From: Marsupella aquatica
Taxonomy: Eukaryota > Marchantiophyta
Length of the DNA stretch: 64,000 nt
NCBI GenBank assembly: GCA_973895155.1
Contig: OZ316894.1
Location: 11,842,001 to 11,906,000 of the forward strand
Reading direction: 5' to 3'
The notes under the pieces were generated by a model. It saw only the letters and a list, made by a program, of their open reading frames with translations. It searched no databases and had not been told where the DNA came from. This document shows, piece after piece, positions 23,406-34,972 of this stretch (position 1 is the stretch's first letter; each line of letters opens with the position of its first letter). The translations under genes and the position numbers were made by a program.

Positions 23406-24746
23406 ATGTGCTATTCAAATGTGCTCCCTGGGCGCGGAGACAGCTTCCAGCAGAGCTATGACTTGAACTCGAAAAACGATTACAGACACATCAAGCACGA
23501 GGTAATGGACTGTCTGGTGACTACTCGATCGTCCTATGAGATCACCACGGAGGGAGTGGAATTCGTCCTCAAGCAAAATAACTACGAGATGGACACGAGC
23601 CGCTTAGATCTTCTGTTCCGGACCAAGCAGTCGTCGATTGCCTCCGTGCGAGAGAAGCAGGTGTTCGTGATGGCACGTAGCAGCGCGGGGTATATCGTGG
23701 TGGCTTGTCGAGGGACGTTCTCGCTTTCGGATATCATTGCCGACGTCAAGCTGGCCAAGCTACCCGTGCCATTCGCCCAAGGGAGAGCTCAGATTGGGTT
23801 CGTGGAGCGAGCTATGGATATGCCTCTGGAGCTCTTTGTTTTGCTTCTCAGAGCACGTGAGAAGCTTATCTTCACAGGCCATTCCTTGGGAGGAGCTGTC
23901 ACGGCTCTGACAGCCCTGAGGGTGCTCGAGGCCCTGGGGTCTGTGCCAGGACATTCCTTCATGCAAGAGCAAGTTCAGTGCATCACATTTGCCACAGCTC
24001 CGTTTGCGAATTTGGAGCTCGCAACATATGTGAACTCCAAGTACAAGAGTATATTCCATAACATCGTGTCCAAGCACGACGTGGTACCTCGGGCTCACAG
24101 TCTTGTCCCTCAATTCTTCTTCCCTGCGGCGAAGTGGGTGGTAGACAGGATGCACGCTAGGTGGGAGATACGGATGTGCAAGACTATGCTCGAGACCATG
24201 ACTCAGATGTCCGTGGACAAGGCCGTGACAAAGCTAGAGCAGAGGTTGCCATCGCTCTGGCCAGTGACATGGCTTTACAAATTCATTAAGGAATGCGCTG
24301 CGCATGATGAAGAGGCTCTCTTCTACAACCATGTCGGCTATGTGCTCATGCTCGACCCTGACACCAAGGATCCGGAGTCCACTATAAGTATGGAGGATGA
24401 CACCGAAAATTTGGGTTTGAACTTTTGCTTGGAAGACAAGAGCGTTTTGGAGATCTGCTACGAGCATGGATTGGGGAACTACTATTCGTGTCTTGTAAGA
24501 GGCTTGAGCGCCACCAAGGAAACCTCTGTAGCTTTTACCAGTCCATTTCAAAGACTAAATCCTGAGAATCTTCTCATGAATTATTACGCAGAGCTCATCA
24601 ATGTCAAAGCCCGAGCAGCAGAAGCTAAGCGTATCTCTGTTAGAGACGGCCTTTCCACACAGCAGATTCTGAGGAATCCATCTCGGGCATGCCTCACTTA
24701 TTTCAACCAATTTCTTATCAGAATTACCGGCAACGACTTCCCGTGA
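23406..24746 (+). CDS. Class-3 lipase family alpha/beta hydrolase, 446 aa
   Basis: An intronless frame whose fold and motifs match the fungal-type class-3 lipase family (hydrolysis of acyl esters of lipids). The nucleophile elbow is GHSLGG with Ser160. The acid is probably Asp225 in SKHDVVPR, and the His is probably His309 in YNHVGYVLMLD, so the triad is complete and correctly spaced. The oxyanion strand VVACRGTFSLSDIIADVK lies at about residues 97-115. No signal peptide or transmembrane helix is evident, so a cytosolic or peripheral membrane location is likely. The C-terminal 120 residues (from about 325) are not part of the core hydrolase and have no recognised domain. It is unlike EDS1/PAD4, which have altered elbow motifs and an EP domain. 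No neighbour suggests a pathway. Confidence 0.85.
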   Translation: MCYSNVLPGRGDSFQQSYDLNSKNDYRHIKHEVMDCLVTTRSSYEITTEGVEFVLKQNNYEMDTSRLDLLFRTKQSSIASVREKQVFVMARSSAGYIVVACRGTFSLSDIIADVKLAKLPVPFAQGRAQIGFVERAMDMPLELFVLLLRAREKLIFTGHSLGGAVTALTALRVLEALGSVPGHSFMQEQVQCITFATAPFANLELATYVNSKYKSIFHNIVSKHDVVPRAHSLVPQFFFPAAKWVVDRMHARWEIRMCKTMLETMTQMSVDKAVTKLEQRLPSLWPVTWLYKFIKECAAHDEEALFYNHVGYVLMLDPDTKDPESTISMEDDTENLGLNFCLEDKSVLEICYEHGLGNYYSCLVRGLSATKETSVAFTSPFQRLNPENLLMNYYAELINVKARAAEAKRISVRDGLSTQQILRNPSRACLTYFNQFLIRITGNDFP

Positions 24747-27708
24747 TTGTCAACGAATCCGCAATTTTCAATTTCATCAACTGGTGGCTGTATAATTAAC
24801 TCTGTTCACATTGCCAGTTGAGTGAGCCTGTGCTGGGGGGGCCACTGCCTTTCCCAAGCCAATTCGATAAGGCAGCAATGCAATCACGTGCAAGCTATCT
24901 GTATTCAACTGCACGTAGGTAGCAAGCTTTCTGCAATTGCATTAAGGTCTTCTCCTGAAACCATAACTTTTCACGTAGCAAATGGGCTCCGGTATATATT
25001 CCCACAATCGGAGTTCCATTTTGCAGGCTTGCCAAGAATTGTGTCCTTTTGTGGACCCGTACGATAATTATGGACGGGTTTCAAACAAATCACAGCTGGA
25101 TCAGCAGAATTTCAAGTTTGTTCCTACAGTTCAGTAGCTTGCTAATGACCGGAACGGAACGCGTGAAAGTTTCAAACTCGAGTCCATAGGCCAGCATTGT
25201 ACCAGCTATAGAGCATCATCGTTGTTTATAATTAGTTTCCATGCACACTATCCGTGCTTATCTATCGCCACAATTCAGGAATCCAAGGTCTCGAGGGGAC
25301 GACCGGAGTACAGGCTCGCTGAGCTTCCAGAGTGAATCCCGAAGACTTTTAGAAGTACAGTAGTCCCTGTTGGAGTTCATTGATGGCGGTCACCTTGCCG
25401 TCGTCTTAGTGTACTCTCTCTAGATCAATATATCTAGAGAGTGCAGAATCAGCCACAGAATTGCTCATGCAAATTCTAACATGCTATAGAGCGGTTCTGA
25501 TTGGGATCGTGTTAAGTGTAATATGGAAGCATCAAGATCGATCTGAACCAAATTGAGCAACAGCGGCTACATCACTATATTGTGCCAATTCTGGTTTTAA
25601 GATACCGCATACTTGTTTCATGGCTTTCAACGTAGCCGCAAAACCATGGAGATCGTGTTGTAATCTTTCTGGTGGAGCGCTTTGAATAGTCACTGAGAAC
25701 AGTAGCAGCTGCATGTGTCTGCATGTGTCTGCATGTAGAAAAGTGGCTACCAGCACATATTGCAAAGTCTAACACATTCAAACGGCAAACAGGTACCTAC
25801 TAGTTTTTCCAACAAGTTTACATTGCACCGTAGCAGTTTGGTTCACCTTCAGGTCGTTCTTGTGTACTCTACATTGATCTAGAGATCGCAAACGCCACAC
25901 AGGTACTAGATTTTTCATCGAGTTTACGTAGTGCCGTAGCATTCATTTTCACTTGCACTAGTATAGTGACTGATCCCAGATTGGCTTATGCTTTGGAGAA
26001 AGTTGGGGACTCTAGTCCCACTTACATAAGGACTCGAAGAAGATTGAGACACAACGAAACAGCGATGGAGAACTCACTCGGCTGAAGCGGAACTCCGGGA
26101 ATGGAGCAATTATCTCGTGATCCCCTCGCATTTATTGCTCCCCAATGTGCCATGCTGGATTCTGAGTGTGAACAGCTGGGTGAGTCAGTGGGAAATCCTA
26201 CTGTAGTGCACAGCTAGATTAACATTGCCCATTGCCGAGTTGCTAGCACAATACGTCAGCGTACAGGAAATAGCCTGGGAGGCGCCTATACAAATAACTA
26301 GTCGCACATGGTCAATGGTAGCCAGCCAATCTGTTGTAAATCTCTTCCGAGGCGTCGACGTACGGCATGCGTACGTGCATTTTCCATTTGCGTATTGAGT
26401 TTCGAAAATATTAAAGCTGCACACATCATTATGGTCACCTCACAAGGACGAACGTCGGAGTCTGCTGGAACAGGTAGGTAGTTTATGAGCACTGGACACT
26501 GGCCACTGCTCACTTGCATGGACAGGGTCTGCATCATTCTGAACTTCTGAAGGAACCAGGCACAATCATGTTCAATAGCCATTGCCCACTTCATCAATAC
26601 GTTTGGCAGTCCTCACTCCTCGCCGTTAATTTTCCAATTGAGCAAAATCGGGATTAGAAAAATTCGAATCACTCACAAGTAAGCCGGCCATGATGATTCT
26701 CCAGGGCTTGCATGCCTCACGAGTAGTGTCAATGTAAACTATCTAGCTAGACAAACTAATAACCAGGTCGGAGGGCTTTGGTCACAAGAAGAGTGGAAAT
26801 CAGAAATATTCAATATGTAAAATCAACCTTCGGATAATTGTTTTACATTACAATAAAATAAATTGTACGTGCCAAACAAAAAACTCCAATCGTAAAATGG
26901 CCAAATATGTTGCAGTGTCTCCCTCGTCCTCAACTACCATGGCTGTCAATTCCCTCACCGGCCGTTGCGTGTATTATTTGTACTGTGTACCATCCCGTCT
27001 CAGGAATCTCGCTGCAACGTTTTGAGCTACCTAAGGCTTACTTTGGGATACATATATACAAGTTTTGAAATCCCACCACTAATACTAGCTGATTTCACTT
27101 CACTTCTAGTCCGGTAAAAACAAGGTAAAAATGCAAATCCCTCGTCGATCATGGATTGACCACCGTCCAAGCTAGATCGACGTAACGGACGCTCAATGAA
27201 ATCTCTGTGTGAATGAACCAGAAATCGTCTGCAATTTTCATCACGTTTGTTTATCTATTATTGCAAGGAAGAGCACATTCTCATTGTCTGCTCGCAACGA
27301 GTTCGTGACTAATAATAAGTCACAGTGTAATAGTAGTGGTAGTGACAGGCTAGCTCGCTCGGCGAGTGTGCTCTCGCCGATTACTTTATAGTCTGACGCG
27401 TACAAGCTCCTCGTTGCTCATTACTGTTGCTCATGACAACCAGTTTAATGTCAGTCAGGCAGGCACAATAACATAACTACATAAGGTCCCGTACTGTCGG
27501 CCTGCCACCAGACCAGCCAACTATCTTACTGCCTGCAGGCCACAGGACGATAGAGGCATTTCGTAAATCAATCTGCTCTGCTCTACTCTGCTCTCACATC
27601 GACAGAATGATAGCTACTTTAGAGAGGCACGGTGCCGAAGCAGTCATGTCTATCTCTCGCTCCAAGTCCCGATTTCAGAGCTCGCAGCCGATAAAATGGC
27701 GTGTTGTG

Positions 27709-27922
27709 AATGAGATTGAGAGACATATATGAGGATGGAGTTTACTCTTCCCACAGTTCTACTGAAAAGATGGGATTGAAAAAATTGGAAGTCCATGTGA
27801 CAGTGGATGAGATTGAGAGACATTTATACGAGGATGTAGTTTCCACTTCCCACATTTATACCCGGCATTTATACTGAAAAGATGGGATTGAGAAGGTTGG
27901 AAGTCCATGTGACAGTGGAGGA
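27709..27922. repeat. Tandem doublet of about 105 bp
   Basis: GAGATTGAGAGACATWTAT through GTCCATGTGACAGTGGA occurs twice, the second copy with a short insertion (TACCCGGCATTTA). Confidence 0.7.
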
Positions 27923-28017
27923 CAGGGAAGAGCTGAAGTGAACTTATTAGTCTATTTGTTCTGTGCTGGCTTGTCTCTTAATGGCCTTCGTGATTTCCCT
28001 CTGTAATTTTCAGGGCA

Positions 28018-28322
28018 TTTATGGAGAAGAATGCTCGTTCAATATTTTGAACATTATTTAAAATCTCTTAAAAATTGCTTAGCCCTCTCACTTTATTATC
28101 CTATTATCACAACGTTATGGGCAACAATAGCCCCTCAACGCATTTATGGAGAAGAATGCTCGTTCAATATTTTGAACATTATTTTTTCTTTATTTTTACT
28201 ATATTAGTAAAAGTAAAAATTGGTTAGGCTTTTAACTTTGTCAACACAACATTATGGGCAACAATAACCACTCAAAACTCTAGCACACAACATTATCGGC
28301 AACAATAGCCCCTCAAAACTCT
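28018..28322. repeat. Interleaved direct repeats
   Basis: CATTTATGGAGAAGAATGCT through TTTGAACATTATTT occurs at about 28018 and 28141. ACAACRTTATGGGCAACAAT is present near 28110, 28247 and (as ATTATCGGC) 28287. This suggests a small tandemly rearranged element. Confidence 0.65.
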
Positions 28323-28686
28323 AGCCGAAGCTCTTTTTTTTTTGTTTTTTTTTGGGGGGGGCATCATGGCACACAATACCCTGTTTACTTTACTACATAT
28401 ATTAAGGTAGTCTGGGTGATTTCTAGTTTCTGGGTGCTTTAGACTGCCTCAGGCAAGCACTGCCATGATTATAACACATTAATTTAGACCATACAATTGA
28501 CTGAACTATGTTCAGCTATGTGATCGGGGGCACAAAAAAGCCCCAATATACTTTTGTCAAAAATACATACGGATTGCAATATTGAACTTCAATACTGGAC
28601 TTCTATACAGTTTCCTTGTTTTAAAGAGACCAACAAAATCCAATGTATTGCATACAGTATTTGTATTTCAAGGGCAAGATCATAAT

Positions 28687-28815
28687 AGCTTAGAGATATA
28701 TACTTCGTGGATCTCCAAATGCAACTTTTTCTCTTAATGGACCAAAAGTTGCACACGCCCTCCCAGTGGACCCCAACGTTTAGATTCTCTCCCAATGGAC
28801 CTCCGGGCCCACTCC
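28687..28815. repeat. Dispersed repeat, copy 1 (inverse of 62566-62668)
   Basis: Shares CTCCAAATGCAACTTTTT, TTAATGGACCAAAAGTTGCA and CACGCCCTCCCA with the reverse complement of 62566-62668. Copy 1 carries an extra block of about 33 bp near its right end. Confidence 0.8.
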
Positions 28816-29389
28816 GTACAAGCATGTTCTTCTGAAATACCTTACCACACAGTTCAGGTCCACTACGTACCATGTGGACACCGTGGTTGGTCATGTGTAG
28901 TAGGCCATCGATAACGTCGCAGTCCACAAGCGTCGTAGCCCTGGCCACAATCAAGTGCCGCAGCACCATGGCTTCCTAGTTTTTGTGAATACAATATGAC
29001 TATATTAGTAAAAGTAAAAATTGGTTAGCCGCAATCTAGAACAATCAGAAGAATACAACATGGTCAATGTATTCACTCCACACATGCAATGACAGGTCGC
29101 GATTCTAGGTTGTGTATGCTTTGCTAGTTCATTGTTAGGGATGAGGGCACAATCATTTGCCCGTGTATGCCTTCTCTTTGGCGAGGGTTTAGGATTTTAG
29201 GGTGGCGGCCGATAGGAATGGTGATCAAGAGAGGAGGATTGTTTTAGGGATTTGACTATAATTGGAGACCAGGCAGCTCATAGACGGATCGAAGGCCTGT
29301 CGGGCTGGTGAAGGGAGACTGCAAAATGAATGGGGACTGCCTGTCGGGAAATTTGGAGTGAGTGCAGAGTGATTCAGGGAGATCAACAA

Positions 29390-31290
29390 GTGCTTGCCTT
29401 GGTTGAGTTCAAAACTCACCATCTCTCGTCCCATAAAGAAACCACAAAAATTGAGCAGCACCAGTGGGAAGAAGACGGAAGGTGCATCATGGATTCGTTT
29501 GAGGTCTATTGCAAAGTTGAGATGGCAGATGACCAAGCAACGAAAGAAGAATCAGCTCAAGGAAGACTATTGTGTTTCAACTTTGGGGAAGAGTGAGCCA
29601 TCTATCCCATCCAAATCAATCCTTGTTTGTCTGATTAAGGTGTTCGACATTCGAATCTAGGAGAAGAAGGGTTGGGGCTGCTTGGTAGACAAAAATTTCT
29701 TTGAGATGTTGGAGGAGCATGTGAGCTCTGCTCCTATCAACAATGTTGTCTATCACTAAGCCGAGCATGTGCAGCAGTTGCCTGTGGATCAAAAATTGCA
29801 TGCTCTGCAAGTCGATTGTCAAGTATCATAAGTACTTTTTCCAAAGAGAAATGTTGTTGCCCAGTCTGGCCAACCTTCAACAGGTGAAGAGAGTAGAGAA
29901 GTCGTTGTTGCAGACACCTCATGGGGTTTTTGAGGAAGAAGAGGGAAAGTTTGTTGTGGAAAGACTTGGGACCAAAAGAAATTGATTTTGACAATGCTTA
30001 TCTAGACTATGTGAAGTGGAAGAAGGAGTAGAAGCATTTGTCAATTGCTATAGCTAGTAAAAATTGTGTGCAAGATTACAAAGTTGATGGCATGTCACAA
30101 GAAGAAGCATAGAACGTGGTACTACCACATTCATTTTGCTTGCCTTTGCATTTTTGTGTATACTTCAAGCATAATGTTTACACTAGTTTTTATATTGCAG
30201 GCTGGAGTTCACAAAGTGTGGGTTGATACCTCAGATGAGGAGGGGTACGAGCCCACCCCTGACAAGTGGGGATTAGAGTATCATGAGTCCTCTGACAAAG
30301 AAGACGCAATGTTCAGAGGTATAGTTCCTCTTCCCCTTTTGCCAATCATTTTTTCTGAATCTGCAGAGTTTGAAAACATTGACCAGAATGTCTACCAAAC
30401 TTCAGGTTCCTTTGAATGACAGAGCTCAAGCCAAAGAATCAGGGAAGAAAGGAAAGAAACCCAGGAAGCCAAAAGAACCCAAGAAGTAGCCTCCACAGAC
30501 TGTTACGCCTCTTGTTGACACTCAGCAAGCCGATGAGGTAAAATTTGCACTTCCAATGTAAGTACCCTATTTGTATACCATGATATCAATGTATGCACGA
30601 TGGTTTAGTGCTCTTAGCCCGAGTATTGCATTTTAGGTTCCTCCCAATAAAGGAGCAAAAGCCGACCAATCAAAGCGGAAAACAACAAAGAACCAAGAAA
30701 TCTGCAGAGCCACATTTGCCCACGCCAAACGACAGCACCACCCTTCCTGCAGATTCTCAGCAAGCTGACCAGGTAACATTTAATGATCGAAGATCTTCTC
30801 AACATTTGTAAACATTGTGGGGAATGTTTTCTCTTTTATCAACACTACGAGTTCAAGAGTATGACATTATGTTGGGGTTGCATACCATGATTTTCATGTA
30901 TACTTAATGTTTGAATGTGCTTGTACCCGAGTACTGCATTTTAGGTTCCTGAATCCAATGAAGGACCTAAACTCAACTAATCTAAGAGGAAATCAACAAG
31001 AACCAAGAAATTGGTACAACCAAAGAAGCCCGCGCCTGAGGTAACCATCTTTTCAGTAGGCCCGAGAGGAACATTCCACAGCAGACATAGTGATAAATGT
31101 ATTCTATATGCAACAATACTTATTTGATTTAAACATCCAATAACCTTTGCAATTACAGGTTCCAAAAGAAGGAGAGCAGGCAACGGCAACTGCAGAGACA
31201 GAAACAAGTCTTGTTAAACAAGTCCCCAACAGTTGCAGTTGGAGTCACATTGTCAACATGGTGTACCCAGCAACCGGGTGAATTGTAAGT
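29390..31290 (+). pseudogene. Decayed multi-exon gene with repeated Lys-rich exons
   Basis: The segment 29390-30050 keeps peptide fragments such as KKGWGCLVDKNFFEMLEEHV and VDQKLHALQVDCQV, interrupted by stops. From 30200 at least four exon-like blocks begin after an AG with GTTCC (VP...): about 30406-30538, 30636-30771, 30944-31039 and 31159-31255. Each starts V-P, the first three are Lys/Arg-rich, and each is followed by GT. The first two end in -QQAD-. TAG, TAA or a frameshift breaks the first three. The product is unknown; a basic repeat protein, possibly from a mobile element, is likely. Related peptide (KKMTKNKTK before GTAAG) appears near 60680. Confidence 0.45.
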
Positions 31291-31873
31291 GTAATTTGTC
31301 ACACCATTCTGAGTAGTGTAGTAGTATATCGTGCTATTAGAGTATGTACATTTGGTATGAGTGCTATTGGAGCCGATAAGGTTCCATCAGGTTTGTGTGA
31401 GAGGGTACTTCTCACTTGTGAGGCATTGAAAGGTCATCTTTCAATGTTGAGCCTTGGAGAGAGAGGAGCTTGAGTGTGGCTATGGTGGCTGTGAGCTCCG
31501 CTTGTGTAACGTGGATTCCTTGAGTAGTGCAAGGTGTGTTGGCTTGACATACGTGTGTGATCGGATCGGTGCGGGATCGATGGGGTATTGTTGACCGGGA
31601 TCGTTGTGCCGATTGTATGGAGATTATTGTGGGTTTTGGACATGTGTGGACATTAGTTCCACTTGTATTCTATTCTCTTGTGTTTGTGATGTGGCAGTGT
31701 GACTATGTTTGGATGTATGTGACAAGCGATGTATGTTGTGTAGCGATATGTATGCGCACGACAAATTTCTGATCCCTATATATAAGTTACTTCCAGTGCA
31801 ATAAAACTATCTAAGCAAACTGCCATTAGTTATTAGTAGGCATCAAATATTTACTAATGGTATTATTGTTTTT

Positions 31874-32356
31874 TTGCTAGTAACAGATGTCTACCCCACG
31901 AAATATGAAGATTGGCAGGACCCAAATTCTATATTAGATTTGGTTGTGGTGGTACATGGAGTTATTGGTGAAGCAACGCGAGGAACCCGAACCCATAAGG
32001 AGTTGCTAGAATCAGGCATTATATTGTATGATGCTTCTTATGTACCACCTTTGGGAAAAGGAAAGTTTGGGAAACTCATACCAATACCACTTCCTTCATT
32101 TGATGACCCATCATGGCCAATTCCCGACATGAGTACTACTGAGTCCTTTCGTGCTAGACTCTTTTCTGACTTCCATATGGCAATGAAACCCAGCACATGT
32201 GGTCGTGTTTGTAGAATTAACTGGTTCATGCCATTCCACATCATGATAGATCTATTTCATGTCCAAGTGGACATTGGAATGCGACAAACCATGAAAATCT
32301 TGGGATATTTTCAACATCATTTTCACAATTACCAAAAACAACAAATCTATACTTAA
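31874..32356 (+). CDS. Unrecognised ORF fragment, 160 aa
   Basis: An open frame with non-random composition (GKGKFGKLIPIPLPSFDDPS, FHMAMKPSTCGRVCRINW). It may be the 3' part of the decayed gene just upstream or a fragment of a mobile-element protein. No domain recognised. The nominal start is a non-ATG codon and an acceptor may precede it (TTTTTTTGCTAG near 31880). Confidence 0.35.
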   Translation: MLVTDVYPTKYEDWQDPNSILDLVVVVHGVIGEATRGTRTHKELLESGIILYDASYVPPLGKGKFGKLIPIPLPSFDDPSWPIPDMSTTESFRARLFSDFHMAMKPSTCGRVCRINWFMPFHIMIDLFHVQVDIGMRQTMKILGYFQHHFHNYQKQQIYT

Positions 32357-34972
32357 TTACAAACATAAAATTTACGGTCTTTGATCTGAGTTTGTGCAAA
32401 CTCAAAATCTTAAGTAGAATGCCACTATCCATTGTAGGTGTGCATCTAAGTCCACTAAATCTCTAACTACAATGCAACTCAACTAATCTAAGGCTTCTCT
32501 AACCTCCTCTCCACTTCTAGAAGATCCCCTTCCTATCCCCTTCCAATCCCCTTCCAATCCTTATCAATCCCATTCCAATCTCCCTTGCTCCCTCTCCCAT
32601 CCTCCACTCGCTCCCCCTTCAATCCTTAGGTCTGCTCGATTGAGATCTAGCTCTCAAGCTCAATTTTTCACAAATTATCCCTGATCCTTTGTGGCTATCT
32701 CCCCTAATTGGAATCTGTCTCATTTAATCAGAGTCTACCACAGCTAATTCAAGCAGCAGTCAATCACAGTAGAAGCTCATTCAATAACCAAATCTGAGAA
32801 ATCAAAGTCCAACACTCAGGTGAAATCCAGCAATCAAAGCATCAACATCAAACCAGGAATTCAAAATTTCAGCTTCAGGATTTTGAAGGCGACAGCAGAG
32901 ATTAGCAGTCGTTCCCAGACCATAAATTAGGCCTGACCTCAATCAGCAGCTGATGACAGCACCTTGATGCGACTTGAGCTTAAGTGAGGGCCAATAGCCC
33001 TCTCCAGGCCGCAGCCTCCTTTGCCATAGCCAATTGGCTACCCTCGCCCTTTGTAGGTCATTGAGCTTGCAACACAGTCTTTGCCCTTTGTATTTTGTCA
33101 CAACCAGTTTTGGACTTCATGAATTCATGAAGCTTTTGGTTTCTCAGTTTCCCAGGTGGTAGCCCCTTCATGAATTCATGAAAGAGAATAAGGTATCTTA
33201 GGGAGAGAATCTCCAGAATAGCCAAAAGAAAGACTTCAAAAGTGAAAGAAAAGGGGATAAAGACAAACCACTCAATCTCAAGAAATGCAAAAAAATGGTG
33301 AAATAAAAGCAAAAAGTGCTCCAAATGCCAATATTCCAAAAAGCATATGGAAACAGTAGGTCAACAAGACAAACTCTCCAATCATGAGTCATGGAAGTAC
33401 ATATCTTGGTGGGCAAAAACATATGGGTTTTTACTGGTGGGCAAAAACATATGGGTTTTTAATGCCAATGTTTATCCTCATGAAACGTGGGAATGCAAAC
33501 CTAAAAATGATTTATTTCTCCAAGTAAACTGGATTGCGTAGTCCAAACAATATTGTGAGATTAATAATTGAGCAATCTAGTAAAGGGAGGTATGGGGAAG
33601 GGAAAAGGCCCAAAGAAGCCCTAAGTTGCCCAACAAGCCAAAAAGTCGAAGGACTAAGATACCACCTAGTAGCCAAGAAGACTAATTAATAAAGTGTTGT
33701 GTCATAAAAAACTTTTGGAAATATAATTTTTTCAACTTTTTCCTTGACTTGTTCATCTATGTCATGAAAGGATTGGCTTAATTATTGAAAAATGATTTAA
33801 GCATTTCTTATTCATTTAAATTAGAGAAAGGACCAATTAAGTACAAATAAGCGTCCTCTATTCATGAAAACATGTTATTTCATTTGTTTCAAGTTAAAGG
33901 ATTTTTGCTCTTTTGTGTGTTTTGTCTACATTAAGTTCTTCTCACTCATTTGAGAGCACTAGCCTCCCCGGGCGTTAAGTTCTATCCCATGTGGTTGAGA
34001 CTAGTGTTAATTTGGGTGTCCGACTCAAGGGTCTTCAAGATAGTGGACAGTTGAGAAAGCGGACTCATGAATTCATGAAGACAGATTGTAACAAGTTTCT
34101 AAAAACACTAAGTCCTGTCTCAAAACCAGATTTTTGTGCATTTTGGAAAGGTCAAGCGTTGCAACAAGCACCAAGGGGAGAGAGTGAATATGGTCGTCTG
34201 ACATCTCTCAAATTCCAGGAAGGTGTAAGAGCACTGACACAAGCGGGGACACAAGAAGACCTACTGAGGCTGCAAATAATTCCAGCAAGGAAAGGATCAT
34301 CACAAGAAGGTCACCCGGGCACACTTGCATCATTTGGCTGAGATTGGAAGCCAATCAATATCAAGAAATTAACTTGAAGGGGAAGAATAAGAATTTGGAA
34401 GAGGTCCCCAAGAAGAGGTTGGGGGAGCCCAGTTGGGTCAATATGTTTGTGAAATTCAGATGTTGCCTAACAAATCAAACTCAGGCACGTTGAGAGCCAG
34501 GTTGAGAGTAAAAGAGGAGCCATTGAGTGATTTGATTTGGATCAAAATGGGTACATCTGGAAGCGTAGGTGCTGAATTTGTGGAGATATCATCTTCCATT
34601 GAAAAGTCTCCCTCAAGGAGTGAAGGGGCGCATGTTGGAGAGTCAAAAAGAGATCATAATTTATGAATTTGAATTTTTCCCAAGTCTAATGAATTATGGA
34701 GGTAATTTGATTGTTTGTTAAAAATACAAATCATGTTTTGGTAAAAATTGCTAAAATGGCATAGTAAAATTATAGGTAGTAATTTTATCAAAAGTAAGTT
34801 GAGATCATTTTGTAATTAGGAGATGGTGAAAAAAGTGTCATTTTAATACTTTCAGTTTGTTTTATAATTTTGTCAAAAAACAGGTAGTATTTTTGGCCAC
34901 TTTTTTGCCATTTTCTTTGTTTCTGCAATTTTTTTACGAGAGTGCTTAGATTTTGGGCTTGTTACTCACCCT
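32357..34972. other. Intergenic region
   Basis: A C/T-rich tract with CCTTCCAATCC repeats lies at 32515-32635. Three copies of a TCATGAATTCATGA palindrome are listed separately. Two frames at 33991-34341 and 34433-34666 (EDLLRLQIIPARKGS; GTLRARLRVKEEPLSDL) may be relics of a decayed gene but have no recognisable domain and are not called. Confidence 0.4.
33115..34080. repeat. Three copies of palindrome TTCATGAATTCATGAA
   Basis: A perfect 18-bp palindrome sits at 33115-33132, a 16-bp copy at 33167-33182, and a 14-bp TCATGAATTCATGA at 34065-34078. Flanking sequence differs between copies. They lie just left of a decayed transposase-like gene. Confidence 0.7.

Larger units (their letters stand above)
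24747..29290. other. Intergenic region
   Basis: No supported gene. It contains a short hairpin near 25415-25442 (CTCTCTAGAT and complement), tandem repeats at 27.7-28.3 kb, a T/G homopolymer at about 28333-28360 and a dispersed repeat at 28687-28815. The scattered short frames look random. Confidence 0.5.

Noticed and set aside
23406-24746. EDS1/PAD4-type immune regulator
   Set aside because: Canonical GHSLGG with full triad and no EP-like domain; class-3 lipase is the better call.
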